Notes: generated by a model from the letters alone, not told the origin. A stretch of DNA of 64,000 nucleotides from Hymenobacter cellulosivorans (GCF_022919135.1 NZ_CP095049.1:2546501-2610500); one strand, 5' to 3'; numbered from the stretch's first letter, positions 26,023-34,678 are shown. A program made the numbers and translations.

Positions 26023-26711
26023 ATGTAGTGTTGCCGGCGGTTCGGAGGAAGCTTTTCCAGGGCGTAGCGCAGCATTGTGCGGGGCATCTGCCGGGTGTGG
26101 TCAGCCAAGAATTCTTCCAGCGCGTCCTCGTTGCGCTTGCCCACTTCGCGCAGCATCCAGCCAGTAGCTTTGTGAATCAGGTCGTGGGGATGGGAGAGGA
26201 GCTGCTCAGCCACGCCAAACGTATCAGCAAACTGGTTTTGGCGAATCAGGGCTAGCGTCGAAACAATGCTCATGCGCTGGCTCCATAAGTGCTCCTCAGC
26301 GGCCAGCGCGTAGAGCAGCGTGCGGTCCTTGTCCAGCAGATACGTGCCAATGAGCAGCGGGCAGGTAATATCCACTAAGTTCCAGTTGTTTACGCGCCGC
26401 CGGTTGCGCAGGTAAGCCTCGTGAATGGCCGTGCGGCCGCTCGGACCAGCTTTCTGAAATTGCAGCGTCCAGATAATCAGAGCGGTTTGGCGGAGCTCAT
26501 GCCAGGGACTGGCCAGCAGCATTTCTACTTCGGCCATTGGCAGTTGCCGAAACTCCCGCGCCACTGCCCGCTGCTGAGGTAGGGTAAGGCCCAGAAACTG
26601 GTCACCTTCGCCGTATTCGCCGGGGCCCGTTTTGAAAAACCGCCGCAGTAGGACGGCCCGTTCGGGGTTGGCCAGCTGAGTCAGCGCTGTTTCAAGTCGG
26701 ACGGCAGTCAT
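26013..26711 (-). CDS. DNA alkylation repair protein (AlkD-like HEAT-repeat glycosylase)
   Basis: 232 residues from the ATG at 26709-26711 (MTAVRLETALTQLANPERAV). It is a run of short helical pairs typical of AlkD: FKTGPGEYGEGDQFLGLTLP, then LLASPWHELRQTALIIWTLQ, RRRVNNWNLVDITCPLLIG and KATGWMLREVGKR. AlkD removes bulky cationic alkyl bases such as 7-methylguanine. The NNWNLVD stretch carries the conserved Trp/Asp of the catalytic cleft. The upstream in-frame extension is hydrophobic and not family-like. Confidence 0.88.
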   Translation of the reverse strand: MTAVRLETALTQLANPERAVLLRRFFKTGPGEYGEGDQFLGLTLPQQRAVAREFRQLPMAEVEMLLASPWHELRQTALIIWTLQFQKAGPSGRTAIHEAYLRNRRRVNNWNLVDITCPLLIGTYLLDKDRTLLYALAAEEHLWSQRMSIVSTLALIRQNQFADTFGVAEQLLSHPHDLIHKATGWMLREVGKRNEDALEEFLADHTRQMPRTMLRYALEKLPPNRRQHYMQQ

Positions 26712-26748
26712 AAGTAAGCAAAAACAATAGTAGAAAGTAAATATAAAA

Positions 26749-26785
26749 AAAGCGGCCGTCCTGCCAAGGCAGAACGGCCGCTTCT
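26749..26785 (-). terminator. terminator of mdh
   Basis: AAGCGGCCGT (26750-26759) pairs with ACGGCCGCTT (26773-26782) around GCC/GGC, with a T-rich tract on the minus strand (AAAAAAA on the plus strand). Confidence 0.8.
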
Positions 26786-26805
26786 CTAAGCGCACTAAAC
26801 TAGAA

Positions 26806-27747
26806 CTAAGCGTTAGCCTTGCTCATGTTGTCCAAGGCGTCCATTACTTCTTTCACGTGGCCGCGCGAGGTTTCGAGCAGGGCTTTTTCCTCGTCGTTGA
26901 GCTGGAGCTCAATAACTTTCTCGATGCCGTTTTTGCCCAGGATAACCGGAGCGCCCAGGTACACGCCATTGATGCCATATTCGCCCTGCAGCTCGATGCA
27001 GACGGGGAATACGCGGCGCTGGTCACGCACGATGGCCTCTACCATCTGAGCCGCCGCGGCGCCGGGAGCATACCAGGCCGAAGTACCCATCAGCTTCACC
27101 AGCTCGCCACCACCTACAGCGGTGCGCTGCACAATGGCGTCCAGCTCTTCTTTGCCAATCAGCTCAGTTACGGGAATACCGCCTACGGTCGTGTAGCGGG
27201 GCAGGGGCACCATCGTGTCGCCGTGGCCGCCCATGAGTACGGCCTGAATGTCTTTGGGGCTCATGTTCAGGGCCTCAGCCAGGAAGGCACGGTAGCGGGC
27301 CGTGTCCAGGATGCCAGCCATGCCGAACACCTTTTCGCGGGGCAGGCCCGAGGTCAGGTGCGCTTGGTAGGTCATCACGTCCAGCGGGTTCGATACCACG
27401 ATGATGATGGCGTTGGGCGAGTATTTCACCACCTGCTCGGTTACCGATTTGACGATGCCGGCGTTGGTCGAAATCAGGTCGTCGCGGCTCATACCGGGCT
27501 TGCGGGGCAGGCCCGAGGTAATTACCACTACTTCCGAGTTAGCCGTGCGGCTGTAGTCGTTGGTAACACCTACCGTACGGGTGTCGTAACCGATAACGGG
27601 AGCCTTTTGCCAGATATCCAGTGCTTTGCCTTCGGCAAAGCCTTCTTTAATGTCAACCAGAACTACTTCGTTGGCGATTTCGCGGGTGGCTAATACGTCG
27701 GCGCAGGTAGCGCCCACGTTGCCAGCCCCAACTACGGTAACTTTCAT
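26806..27747 (-). CDS. mdh: malate dehydrogenase (LDH-like type)
   Basis: 313 residues, NAD-dependent oxidation of malate to oxaloacetate in the TCA cycle. NAD motif VVGAGNVGAT (5-14) with Asp in VLVDIKEG; substrate loop Arg residues in GLPRKPGMSRDDL (the double-Arg pattern of malate rather than lactate enzymes); catalytic His in GGHGDTMVPL. Single gene with its own terminator (26749) and about 100 bases to tilS. Confidence 0.96.
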   Translation of the reverse strand: MKVTVVGAGNVGATCADVLATREIANEVVLVDIKEGFAEGKALDIWQKAPVIGYDTRTVGVTNDYSRTANSEVVVITSGLPRKPGMSRDDLISTNAGIVKSVTEQVVKYSPNAIIIVVSNPLDVMTYQAHLTSGLPREKVFGMAGILDTARYRAFLAEALNMSPKDIQAVLMGGHGDTMVPLPRYTTVGGIPVTELIGKEELDAIVQRTAVGGGELVKLMGTSAWYAPGAAAAQMVEAIVRDQRRVFPVCIELQGEYGINGVYLGAPVILGKNGIEKVIELQLNDEEKALLETSRGHVKEVMDALDNMSKANA

Positions 27748-27847
27748 TGGGTAAGGGTTGGGTGTGAGAATTGTATTCGCAGTCGTAAAAGTAAGCGAAA
27801 ACCCGTAGCGGCCTAGAACAAGTTACGGGAACGATACCGGTCCAAAA

Positions 27848-29176
27848 TTACATACGGCGCACTGTGAGCACCCGCTGGGTTTCCTCGGTGAGTTTAAACC
27901 GCTCGTCGGGGCGGAAACCGATAACCCAGGCAATCTTCTGGTCGGCCGTGACGAGCACGCGCACGTCGTCCTTAAGGTTGAGGGGCACCTTCTGGTCGAT
28001 AAGAAAGTCGCTGAGCTTCTTTTTGCCCTTCATGCCGATGGGCATAAACCAGTCGCCTTCCTGCCAGCGCCGCACCGTGAGCGGGAAACTCAGCTTGTCG
28101 GCATCCAGGGCGGCTACTTGTTTGCTGCGGGGCACTTCCTGACCGGCACCTTCCGTCAGCTCGGCCCGTAGGTTGAGGCCCTCGGCTTTGAGTTCGGTTT
28201 GGCCGGCCTGCAGCTGGTAGGTGCCGAATTTGGTCAGGTTGCGGGGCTTAATCACCAGCTGCTCTCGGTCCTTGACCAACGTGTGGGTCGGCGACTCAAA
28301 CCGCCGCCCCGACTCGCCTTTGAAGGCGGCCACAATGTCTTTTACTACTAGGTAAGAAAAGCCGAAGGGCTTGAGCAGCTCGTGTAATACCAGGATGGTA
28401 GCGGCCGTGCGCTGCAGGGTTGGGATGTTCAGGTAGGTTACCTCATCCTCGTCGCGGCGGCTCTGGGCCTGGGTTTCCTCTACGTAGCGGCGCAGGATTT
28501 CCTCGGCCCCGCCCACCCGCTCGGCCGTAATTTGCAGGGTCTGGTCGAGGTTGGGGTTGATGTCGCGCAGCACGGGCAGCACGTCGTGGCGCAGGCGGTT
28601 GCGTTGGTAGAGCGTGCTGTCATTGGAGGCATCCTCGCGCCAGATCAGCCGGTTTTCCACGAGGTAATCATACAAATCTTCCTTTCCCATGCTCAGTAGG
28701 GGCCGGATAACGCGGCCGTTTTTGGCCTTGATGCCGTGCAAACCGGCCAGGCCGGTACCGTGGGTCAGGTTGAGCAGCATGGTTTCCGCCGCGTCGCGCT
28801 GGTGGTGGGCCGTGGCAATGTAGTCGAGCTGCTGGGTCTGGCGAATCCGCTCAAACCAGGCGTAGCGCAGGGTGCGGGCTGCCATCTGGGTTGAAATTCC
28901 TTCCTGGGCAGCAAACTCCTTGGTCTGGAAGAACTCGGCGAAGTAGGGCACTTCGTACTTTTTAGCCAGCTTGCGCACAAATTCCTCGTCGGCGTCGGCC
29001 TCTTCGCCACGCAGCCCGAAGTGGCAGTGGGCAATGGCAAACTTGATGTCGAGGCGGTGCAGCACGTCGGCCAGCACCACCGAATCCATGCCGCCGCTGA
29101 CGGCTACCAGGAGGTAGTCGGTGGCGGGGTTGAAAAGCCCCTGTTCTGTAATAAACTGACGGACACGCTCAAGCAT
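27848..29176 (-). CDS. tilS: tRNA(Ile)-lysidine synthase
   Basis: 442 residues. The PP-loop SGGMDSVVLADVLH lies near residue 30, followed by HCHFGLRGEEADADE and TAHHQRDAAETMLLNL. The C-terminal domain ends KLSDFLIDQKVP...VIGFRPDERFKLTEET. The enzyme converts C34 of the tRNA(Ile) CAU anticodon to lysidine with ATP and lysine, and is essential. It is divergent from the OstA-like gene with only 87 bases between starts. Confidence 0.95.
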   Translation of the reverse strand: MLERVRQFITEQGLFNPATDYLLVAVSGGMDSVVLADVLHRLDIKFAIAHCHFGLRGEEADADEEFVRKLAKKYEVPYFAEFFQTKEFAAQEGISTQMAARTLRYAWFERIRQTQQLDYIATAHHQRDAAETMLLNLTHGTGLAGLHGIKAKNGRVIRPLLSMGKEDLYDYLVENRLIWREDASNDSTLYQRNRLRHDVLPVLRDINPNLDQTLQITAERVGGAEEILRRYVEETQAQSRRDEDEVTYLNIPTLQRTAATILVLHELLKPFGFSYLVVKDIVAAFKGESGRRFESPTHTLVKDREQLVIKPRNLTKFGTYQLQAGQTELKAEGLNLRAELTEGAGQEVPRSKQVAALDADKLSFPLTVRRWQEGDWFMPIGMKGKKKLSDFLIDQKVPLNLKDDVRVLVTADQKIAWVIGFRPDERFKLTEETQRVLTVRRM

Positions 29177-29248
29177 AGAAAAACTGATCTAAAGAAGGCA
29201 ACGGTGGGCACTAGCCTGCAAAGATGGGCGTTACCAGCGGGCCTTCCG

Positions 29249-29256
29249 TACCTTTG
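29249..29256 (+). promoter_or_regulatory. -7 box TACCTTTG of the OstA-like gene
   Basis: TACCTTTG fits TAnnTTTG and lies only 7 bases before the ATG at 29264, implying a very short or absent leader. The same box in the same phrase (TACCTTTGTCCC) precedes bamD. Confidence 0.5.
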
Positions 29257-29263
29257 TCCCGAA

Positions 29264-30988
29264 ATGCGTTTTATAAAGTTTCTTTTTCTGTTGCTTCTCG
29301 CCGGTCTGCCGGCTTTCAGCCAGGCCCAGCAGCGCCCGAGGCCGGCTACTCCGCCCACGCCGACGCCCGGTCAGCGCATTGAGCTGCTACCCGGCACCCA
29401 ACGGCTGGTGGGCGGCACCTTCAACGGCGTCGAAATCCGCAAGCTAATTGGCAACGTGAGCTTCAAGCAGGGTACTACGCTGCTTTTCTGCGACTCGGCC
29501 TACCAGTACCTGGAGAAAAACGCGCTGGAAGCCTTCAGCAACGTGCGCATCATCCAGAACGACACCATTACCATTACCGGCGACCATGCCACCTACGACG
29601 GCGACACCCGCAAGGCCCGCATGACCGGCAACGTGGTGATGCGCGACCCGCGCATGACGCTGACCACGACGGTACTCGACTACGACCTGAACAAAAACCT
29701 GGCGTACTACAGCACTGGTGGCCACCTCGTCGACCCGGAAAATACGCTCGACAGTCAGTTTGGCTACTACAATACGACCTCGAAGGTTTTCAGCTTCAAG
29801 CGCAACGTAAAGCTGGTGACCAAGGAAAATACCATTGATACTGATACGCTGCAGTACAACACCTTATCCAAGGTTGCCTACTTCTTCGGACCTACCCGCA
29901 TTACCGGCAAGCAGGGTAACCTCTACGCCGAAAACGGTACCTACAACACCATTACCAAGGTTTCCAACTTCCAGCGCAACGCCAAGATTGAAACCCCAAA
30001 CTACCTGCTCGGCGGCGACAAACTCGTGTACGACGAGGTGCGCCAGTACGGTGTAGCTACCGGCCACGTCTCGATGACCTCCAAAAAGGACAACATCGTG
30101 CTGCGTGGTGATGTGGGCAAGTACTGGCGGGGCCTAGGCCGCACCAAGGTGTACGGCAGCAGCCCGGTGATGCGCAACATCTCCGACGGTGACACGCTTT
30201 ATATGTCGGCCGATACGCTGGTGAGCGTGGAAGGGCGCCCGCCCAAAAATGCGGCCGGCGTGCTGTATGCCTATCCCAAGGTAAAAATCTTCCGCAAGGA
30301 CCTACAGGGCCGCTGCGACTCGCTGACCTACGACCGGGGCGACTCGATTATCTACCTCAACAAGCGCCCAGTGCTGTGGTCGGATAACAACCAGCTTACG
30401 GCCGACAGCATGGAAATCCGGCAGCGGCGCAAGAAGATTGACCAGATGCGGCTGTACGCCAACTCATTCATCATCGGTCAAGACACGATTCTGAACTACA
30501 ACCAGGTCAAAGGCCGCAACATGGTGGCTTACTTCGTTGACAACAAAATAAAAAAAGTGGATGTGCTTGGCAACGCCGAGAGCCTCTACTATGCTCTTGA
30601 GGGGGATACGGCCGTTACGGGCCTCAACAAAGCCGTCAGTGCCAACATGGCCCTGCGCTTCGCCGACAATAAGCTCCAGACGATTTCCTTTCTGACCAAT
30701 CCCGACGCTAGCTTTATTCCGCCCCACGAGCTCAAGCCCGAGGATGAAAAGCTCAAGGGCTTCACCTGGCGGGCCACGGAACGCCCCACCCGGCGCGCGG
30801 TGTTAGGCAAGCACTTCCCGCTGCCAGTGAAAGCCAAGCCCAAAACCAAGTCTAAGGCCAAACCGGCCGTCAAAACTAAGTCCAAATCCGCTCCGAAGGC
30901 GAAAACTATACCCGCCAAAACTGCTCCGAAGCCAGCCGTTCGGCCCGCGCCCAAGCCCCAGGCTCCCGCCGCGCGGGTCGGCCGATAA
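29264..30988 (+). CDS. OstA/LptA-like outer-membrane biogenesis protein
   Basis: 574 residues from the ATG at 29264, with a signal peptide (FLFLLLLAGLPAFSQAQ, about 6-22). The body (about 45-510) consists of repeated OstA-like beta strands, e.g. GNVSFKQGTTLLFCDSAYQY, VRIIQNDTITITGDHATYDG, MTGNVVMRDPRM, each carrying a G(N/D)-V/A pattern, as in LptA/LptD N domains that bridge lipopolysaccharide to the outer membrane. The last 55 residues are a Lys/Ala/Pro-rich basic tail (KAKPKTKSKAKPAVKTKSK...), an unusual addition. It is followed by bamD 57 bases on. Confidence 0.88.
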   Translation: MRFIKFLFLLLLAGLPAFSQAQQRPRPATPPTPTPGQRIELLPGTQRLVGGTFNGVEIRKLIGNVSFKQGTTLLFCDSAYQYLEKNALEAFSNVRIIQNDTITITGDHATYDGDTRKARMTGNVVMRDPRMTLTTTVLDYDLNKNLAYYSTGGHLVDPENTLDSQFGYYNTTSKVFSFKRNVKLVTKENTIDTDTLQYNTLSKVAYFFGPTRITGKQGNLYAENGTYNTITKVSNFQRNAKIETPNYLLGGDKLVYDEVRQYGVATGHVSMTSKKDNIVLRGDVGKYWRGLGRTKVYGSSPVMRNISDGDTLYMSADTLVSVEGRPPKNAAGVLYAYPKVKIFRKDLQGRCDSLTYDRGDSIIYLNKRPVLWSDNNQLTADSMEIRQRRKKIDQMRLYANSFIIGQDTILNYNQVKGRNMVAYFVDNKIKKVDVLGNAESLYYALEGDTAVTGLNKAVSANMALRFADNKLQTISFLTNPDASFIPPHELKPEDEKLKGFTWRATERPTRRAVLGKHFPLPVKAKPKTKSKAKPAVKTKSKSAPKAKTIPAKTAPKPAVRPAPKPQAPAARVGR

Positions 30989-31007
30989 GCCCGGCTTGGC
31001 TGCACCT

Positions 31008-31037
31008 TTGATTCGGCTTCGCAATCCGCTACCTTTG
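31008..31037 (+). promoter_or_regulatory. bamD promoter, TTG-N19-TACCTTTG
   Basis: TTG at 31008-31010, then 19 bases, then TACCTTTG at 31030-31037, only 8 bases before the bamD ATG. It matches the -33/-7 pattern of Bacteroidota. Confidence 0.6.
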
Positions 31038-31045
31038 TCCCCCTT

Positions 31046-31870
31046 ATGCTGTCTTTTCGCCCTACCTTTTTTGTTCTGCTACTGAGTGCGTTGCTGCTTG
31101 GCTCGTGCACTGGCTACCAAAAGCTGCTCAAAAGCGGCGACGTCAACAAGAAGTACGAGGCCGCCGTGCAGTACTACGATAAAGGCGATTTCTTCAAGGC
31201 CGGCACGCTGCTGGAAGATTTGATTCCGCTGCTGAAAGGCCGCCCGGAGGCTGAAAAAGCCCAGTTCTACTTCGCCAACACCAACTACCGGCAGCGCAAT
31301 TACGTGCTGAGCGCCTACTACTTCCGCTCGTTTGCCGATACCTACCCTAACTCGCAGTACGCCGAGGAAGCCAACTTCCTGCACGCCAAGTCCCTGTTCC
31401 GCGACTCGCCCGAGTTTGAGCTGGACCAGACCAACACCTACTCGGCCCTGGAGTCGATTCAGGACTTTCTGAACCGCTACCCCAGCAGCCAGTTCCGGCC
31501 CGAAGCCGAAAATATGTCGCAGGAGCTGCAGAAGAAGCTAGAGAATAAAGCCTTCCAGAGCGCCAAGCTTTACTACAACATTCGCTATTACCAGTCGGCC
31601 GTTACGGCGTTTTCCTCGTTTCAGCAGCAGTATCCAGCCTCTTCCTTTAATGAAGAAGCTGCTTTCCTGAAGCTGAGCGCCCAGTACGACCTGGCCCGGG
31701 AAAGCGTGCCGGAGAAGCAACGGGAGCGGTATTTGGAAGTTTTGTCCTTCTACCAGAACTTCATCGACAACTACCCCCAGAGCCGCAACCTCAAGGCGGC
31801 CGAAAACATGTACAGCACTTCCCGCGAGGAAATTGCCAAAATCAAACCGGCCGACACCGCCGCGAAGTAA
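31046..31870 (+). CDS. bamD: outer membrane protein assembly factor BamD
   Basis: 274-residue lipoprotein. Lipobox LLLGSC (Cys 21) follows a hydrophobic segment. The mature protein is made of TPR pairs: AAVQYYDKGDFFKAGTLLEDL, YFANTNYRQRNYVLSAYYFRSFADTYPNSQYAEEA, and later AKLYYNIRYYQSAVTAFSSFQQQYPASSF. It is part of the BAM complex at the periplasmic face of the outer membrane. bamD starts the conserved run bamD-rpoZ-coaBC. An imperfect inverted repeat starts directly after its stop. Confidence 0.93.
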   Translation: MLSFRPTFFVLLLSALLLGSCTGYQKLLKSGDVNKKYEAAVQYYDKGDFFKAGTLLEDLIPLLKGRPEAEKAQFYFANTNYRQRNYVLSAYYFRSFADTYPNSQYAEEANFLHAKSLFRDSPEFELDQTNTYSALESIQDFLNRYPSSQFRPEAENMSQELQKKLENKAFQSAKLYYNIRYYQSAVTAFSSFQQQYPASSFNEEAAFLKLSAQYDLARESVPEKQRERYLEVLSFYQNFIDNYPQSRNLKAAENMYSTSREEIAKIKPADTAAK

Positions 31871-31978
31871 TAATGTGCTGATATGCTAATATGATTGAAT
31901 GTAAGAACTGATTTTTCAACGTCCCAAGGCCAGGAAAAGCATCATCTACATTTCCCACAGTAGCACAGTAGCACATTC
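31871..31978. repeat. imperfect inverted repeat directly after the bamD stop
   Basis: TAATGTGCTGATATGCTAAT... (31871-31893) is the imperfect reverse complement of 31956-31978 (CACAGTAGCACAGTAGCACA...); about 17 of 23 positions match. A further GTAGCACC follows at 31986-31993. REP-like and AT-rich compared with its surroundings. Confidence 0.6.
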
Positions 31979-32008
31979 ACCCACAGTAGCACCTTAAAAA
32001 CGCATCAT

Positions 32009-32353
32009 ATGAAAACTCCGAACAACGTCTCCGCTTCCATCGTGACCCGCAACATGTCGGATTTCACCCACGAAACCGGCAACGTATACGAGTCGATTGC
32101 CATCATCTCGAAGCGCGCCAACCAGATTTCGGTGAAGCTGAAGGAAGAGCTCAACGGCAAGCTGGCCGAGTTTGCCACCACGGTCGACAACCTGGAGGAA
32201 GTATTCGAAAACCGTGAGCAAATCGAGATTTCCAAGCACTACGAGCGTTTGCCCAAGCCCACCAACCTCGCCATTGAGGAGTTCCTGGAAGGCAAAGTGA
32301 CGTTCCGTACCTTGGAAGAAGAGGCACTGCCCACGGTTCGCCCCACCGAATAA
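32009..32353 (+). CDS. rpoZ: RNA polymerase omega subunit, Bacteroidota type
   Basis: 114 residues. The conserved part is GNVYESIAIISKRANQISVKLKEEL, the RpoZ/Rpb6 helix that clamps the beta-prime C terminus. The C-terminal half is acidic. The position between bamD and coaBC is the usual one in Bacteroidota. It ends 9 bases before the coaC ATG. Confidence 0.9.
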   Translation: MKTPNNVSASIVTRNMSDFTHETGNVYESIAIISKRANQISVKLKEELNGKLAEFATTVDNLEEVFENREQIEISKHYERLPKPTNLAIEEFLEGKVTFRTLEEEALPTVRPTE

Positions 32354-32362
32354 GCAACCCTA

Positions 32363-32911
32363 ATGCCGCTGCAAGGCCGCAAAATCATCTTGGGCGTATG
32401 CGGCAGTATTGCCGCCTACAAATCCGCCATGTTGGTGCGGCTGCTGGTAAAGGCCGGCGCCGAGGTGCAAGTCATTCTGACGGCCTCGGCGGCGGCCTTT
32501 GTCACGCCCCTTACGCTGGGCACACTCTCCAAAAAGCCCGTCCTGACGGGCTTTTTGCGTGACGAAGCTGCCGGGCAGTGGCACAACCACGTGGAGCTGG
32601 GCCTCTGGGCCGACGCGCTGGTTATTGCCCCGGCCAGTGCTAATACCGTAGCTCAGCTAGCCAACGGCCACTGCCCCAACCTGCTGGCAGCCGTGTACCT
32701 CTCGGCTCGCTGCCCCGTGTTTCTGGCCCCAGCCATGGACCTGGACATGTACGTGCACCCGGCCGTGATCCACAACTTCGAGCGCCTGCGCAGCTTCGGC
32801 AACCACGTGCTGGAGTCGCCGGTAGGGGAGCTGGCCAGTGGGCTGTCGGGACCTGGCCGCATGCTGGAGCCCGAGGACATAGCAGCCGAGCTGGACCGGT
32901 TTTTTCAGTGA
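32363..32911 (+). CDS. coaC: phosphopantothenoylcysteine decarboxylase part of split CoaBC
   Basis: 182 residues equal to the N-terminal flavoprotein half of CoaBC (Dfp). It decarboxylates 4'-phospho-N-pantothenoylcysteine with FMN in coenzyme A synthesis. FMN-binding LGVCGSIAAYKSA, catalytic His in WHNHVELGLWAD (H74/H76) and PASANTVAQLANG are present. Where the E. coli enzyme has PAMN and ACG, this one reads PAMD (Asp 126) and ASG (Ser 159); I believe this is common in Bacteroidota, but it should be compared. Normally CoaBC is one chain of about 400 residues; here it stops at the linker (...ELDRFFQ, TGA) and a palindromic element follows. Confidence 0.9.
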   Translation: MPLQGRKIILGVCGSIAAYKSAMLVRLLVKAGAEVQVILTASAAAFVTPLTLGTLSKKPVLTGFLRDEAAGQWHNHVELGLWADALVIAPASANTVAQLANGHCPNLLAAVYLSARCPVFLAPAMDLDMYVHPAVIHNFERLRSFGNHVLESPVGELASGLSGPGRMLEPEDIAAELDRFFQ

Positions 32912-32926
32912 ATAAATCTATATAGA

Positions 32927-33018
32927 GTGTCATGCTGCGCTTGTCGAAGCATTTCTCCCGCAACGGTAATTAGCGTTACTTCGGCAGTAGAGATGCTTCG
33001 ACAAGCGCAGCATGACAC
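32927..33018. repeat. palindromic element, 26-bp perfect arms, between coaC and coaB
   Basis: Arms 32927-32952 (GTGTCATGCTGCGCTTGTCG...) and 32993-33018 are exact reverse complements; the stem extends a few pairs further (TTTCT / AGTAGAG) around a 36-40-base loop. It begins 15 bases after the coaC stop and ends 36 bases before the coaB start. Confidence 0.9.
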
Positions 33019-33054
33019 GTCTTTTTTAACCAAAGTCTTTTTGGCAACTCCCTT

Positions 33055-33708
33055 ATGCGCGTCTTAATTACGGCGGGGCCGACTTACGAGCCTATCGACC
33101 CGGTTCGGTTTATTGGCAACCATAGCACCGGCAAAATGGGCTACGCCCTGGCCGAGGCCTTTGCCGAGCAAGGCGCGCACGTCACCCTGATCAGTGGCCC
33201 CACGAACCTGCCAAACCCCGCTAGTGCGCTGATACAAACCACGCGGGTACAAACGGCCGCCGAAATGTACCAGGCCGCCGCTGCGGCTGCTCCCGCTGCC
33301 GACGTCTGGGTGTTTGCCGCTGCCGTAGCCGATTACCGGCCCCAGGAAGTGGCGCAGAACAAAATCAAGAAGGACGGCGAAACGCTGACGCTGGAGCTGG
33401 TGAAGAACGTGGACATTGCCGGCACGCTGGGGAAAACCAAGCGGCCTGAACAATTTTCCGTGGGTTTTGCGTTGGAGACCAATGACGAGGAAGCTCACGC
33501 CCGGGGCAAGCTGCAGCGCAAGAACTTCGACCTGATTGTGCTCAACTCCCTGCGTGACCCGGGGGCCGGCTTCCGCCACGACACCAACAAAGTGACGCTG
33601 CTCGATGCCGCGGGCCAAATGACTATCTTTGAGTTGAAGCCCAAGGCCGCCGTGGCCCACGATATTGTCCAGACTGTTCTTGCTCGCTTTCCCCTCCGCA
33701 ATGCGTAA
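33055..33708 (+). CDS. coaB: phosphopantothenate-cysteine ligase part of split CoaBC
   Basis: 217 residues equal to the C-terminal half of CoaBC, joining 4'-phosphopantothenate and cysteine with CTP or ATP. LITAGPTYEPIDPVRFIGNHSTGKMGYALA is the diagnostic N terminus of this domain, with AAAVADYRP and LQRKNFDLIVLNS (the conserved Lys-x-x-Asp loop) further on. The ATG at 33055 starts exactly where the domain begins. Together with coaC it adds up to 399 residues, the length of an intact CoaBC. Its last 8 bases overlap the start of the DUF4835 gene. Confidence 0.93.
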   Translation: MRVLITAGPTYEPIDPVRFIGNHSTGKMGYALAEAFAEQGAHVTLISGPTNLPNPASALIQTTRVQTAAEMYQAAAAAAPAADVWVFAAAVADYRPQEVAQNKIKKDGETLTLELVKNVDIAGTLGKTKRPEQFSVGFALETNDEEAHARGKLQRKNFDLIVLNSLRDPGAGFRHDTNKVTLLDAAGQMTIFELKPKAAVAHDIVQTVLARFPLRNA

Positions 33709-34618
33709 AATTCTGCTGCCGCTGTTGTTTGTGCTTACTCTGCTGGCCCGCCCCAGCCAGGCCCAGGAGCTCTTGGCTGAAGTGCAGGTCACGACCGAAA
33801 ACACGACGGTAGACCCGCAGTTGATACGGCAAATGAAAAACGATATTCAGGCGTTTTTGAATACCCGTTCCTGGACCAACCAAACCTACCGCCCAGAGGA
33901 GCGTATTCGGTGCCGGATTTTTGTGGGCATCACCAACGTACCGCAAAACGGTACTTTCGAGGCCACGGCCCGCATCGTGTCGACCCGGCCGGTGTATGGG
34001 ACGGCGTACGAGACCAACTTACTCTCGTTTGCCGATAAGCGCTGGGTGTTCAACTACTCGCCCCAAAATCCGATTGACTACTCGGAAAACACGTTCGTGT
34101 CTAACCTGTCATCGTTGCTGAGCTTTTACGCGTACATGATTATCGGCATGGACCAGGACAGCTTTGCCAAGCTCGGTGGTTCGCCGTATTACGACCGGGC
34201 CCGCAACATCCTCAACAATGCGGCCGGCCAGAACGTGACCAACGAATCGGACCCGGCCTGGAAGGATGGGGAGTCGCGCAACCGTTACTGGCTGCTCAAC
34301 AACCTGCAGGATCCGCAGCTGGAAGCCATGCGCACCGGCATCTACAACTACTACCGCCAGGGCCTCGACATCTTTATCCAGAAGCCGGACGAGGCCCGCG
34401 CCAGCATGGTAACGGCCCTGCAGGGCGTGCAGCAGGCGGCCATCCGCCGGCCCGGTACGCTGCTGGCCCGGGCGTTTTTCGATACCAAGTCGGACGAGAT
34501 TTCCAACATCTTCCGCACCGCCCAGGATCCGCAGATGAAGCAGAACGTCGTCACGATGCTCTCCGAAGTTGACCCCACCAATTCGGCCAAGTACGAGAAA
34601 ATCATGCGTCAGCCCTAA
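33701..34618 (+). CDS. DUF4835 family secreted protein
   Basis: 305 residues from the ATG at 33701, which overlaps the coaB stop by 8 bases (translational coupling). Signal peptide LLPLLFVLTLLARPSQAQ. The body has ELLAEVQVTTENTTVDPQLI, NQTYRPEERIRC and a tail GTLLARAFFDTKSDEISNIF, all typical of DUF4835 proteins, which almost always follow coaBC in Bacteroidota. Function unknown; probably periplasmic or outer-membrane associated and perhaps linked to protein export, given the bamD neighbourhood. Confidence 0.88.
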   Translation: MRKILLPLLFVLTLLARPSQAQELLAEVQVTTENTTVDPQLIRQMKNDIQAFLNTRSWTNQTYRPEERIRCRIFVGITNVPQNGTFEATARIVSTRPVYGTAYETNLLSFADKRWVFNYSPQNPIDYSENTFVSNLSSLLSFYAYMIIGMDQDSFAKLGGSPYYDRARNILNNAAGQNVTNESDPAWKDGESRNRYWLLNNLQDPQLEAMRTGIYNYYRQGLDIFIQKPDEARASMVTALQGVQQAAIRRPGTLLARAFFDTKSDEISNIFRTAQDPQMKQNVVTMLSEVDPTNSAKYEKIMRQP

Positions 34619-34642
34619 GCGGCCACGCGAGTAGCACCCCTG

Positions 34643-34678
34643 AAAAGCCCCGGCCGAATCCTCGGCAAGGGCTTTTTC
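34643..34678 (+). terminator. terminator after the coaB-DUF4835 genes
   Basis: AAAAGCCC (34643-34650) pairs with GGGCTTTT (34669-34676), with an inner GGCCGA / TCGGC stem and a T tract. Confidence 0.8.

Noticed and set aside
32911..33055. A small gene between coaC and coaB
   Set aside because: The gap is filled by a perfect palindrome with no frame of useful length.
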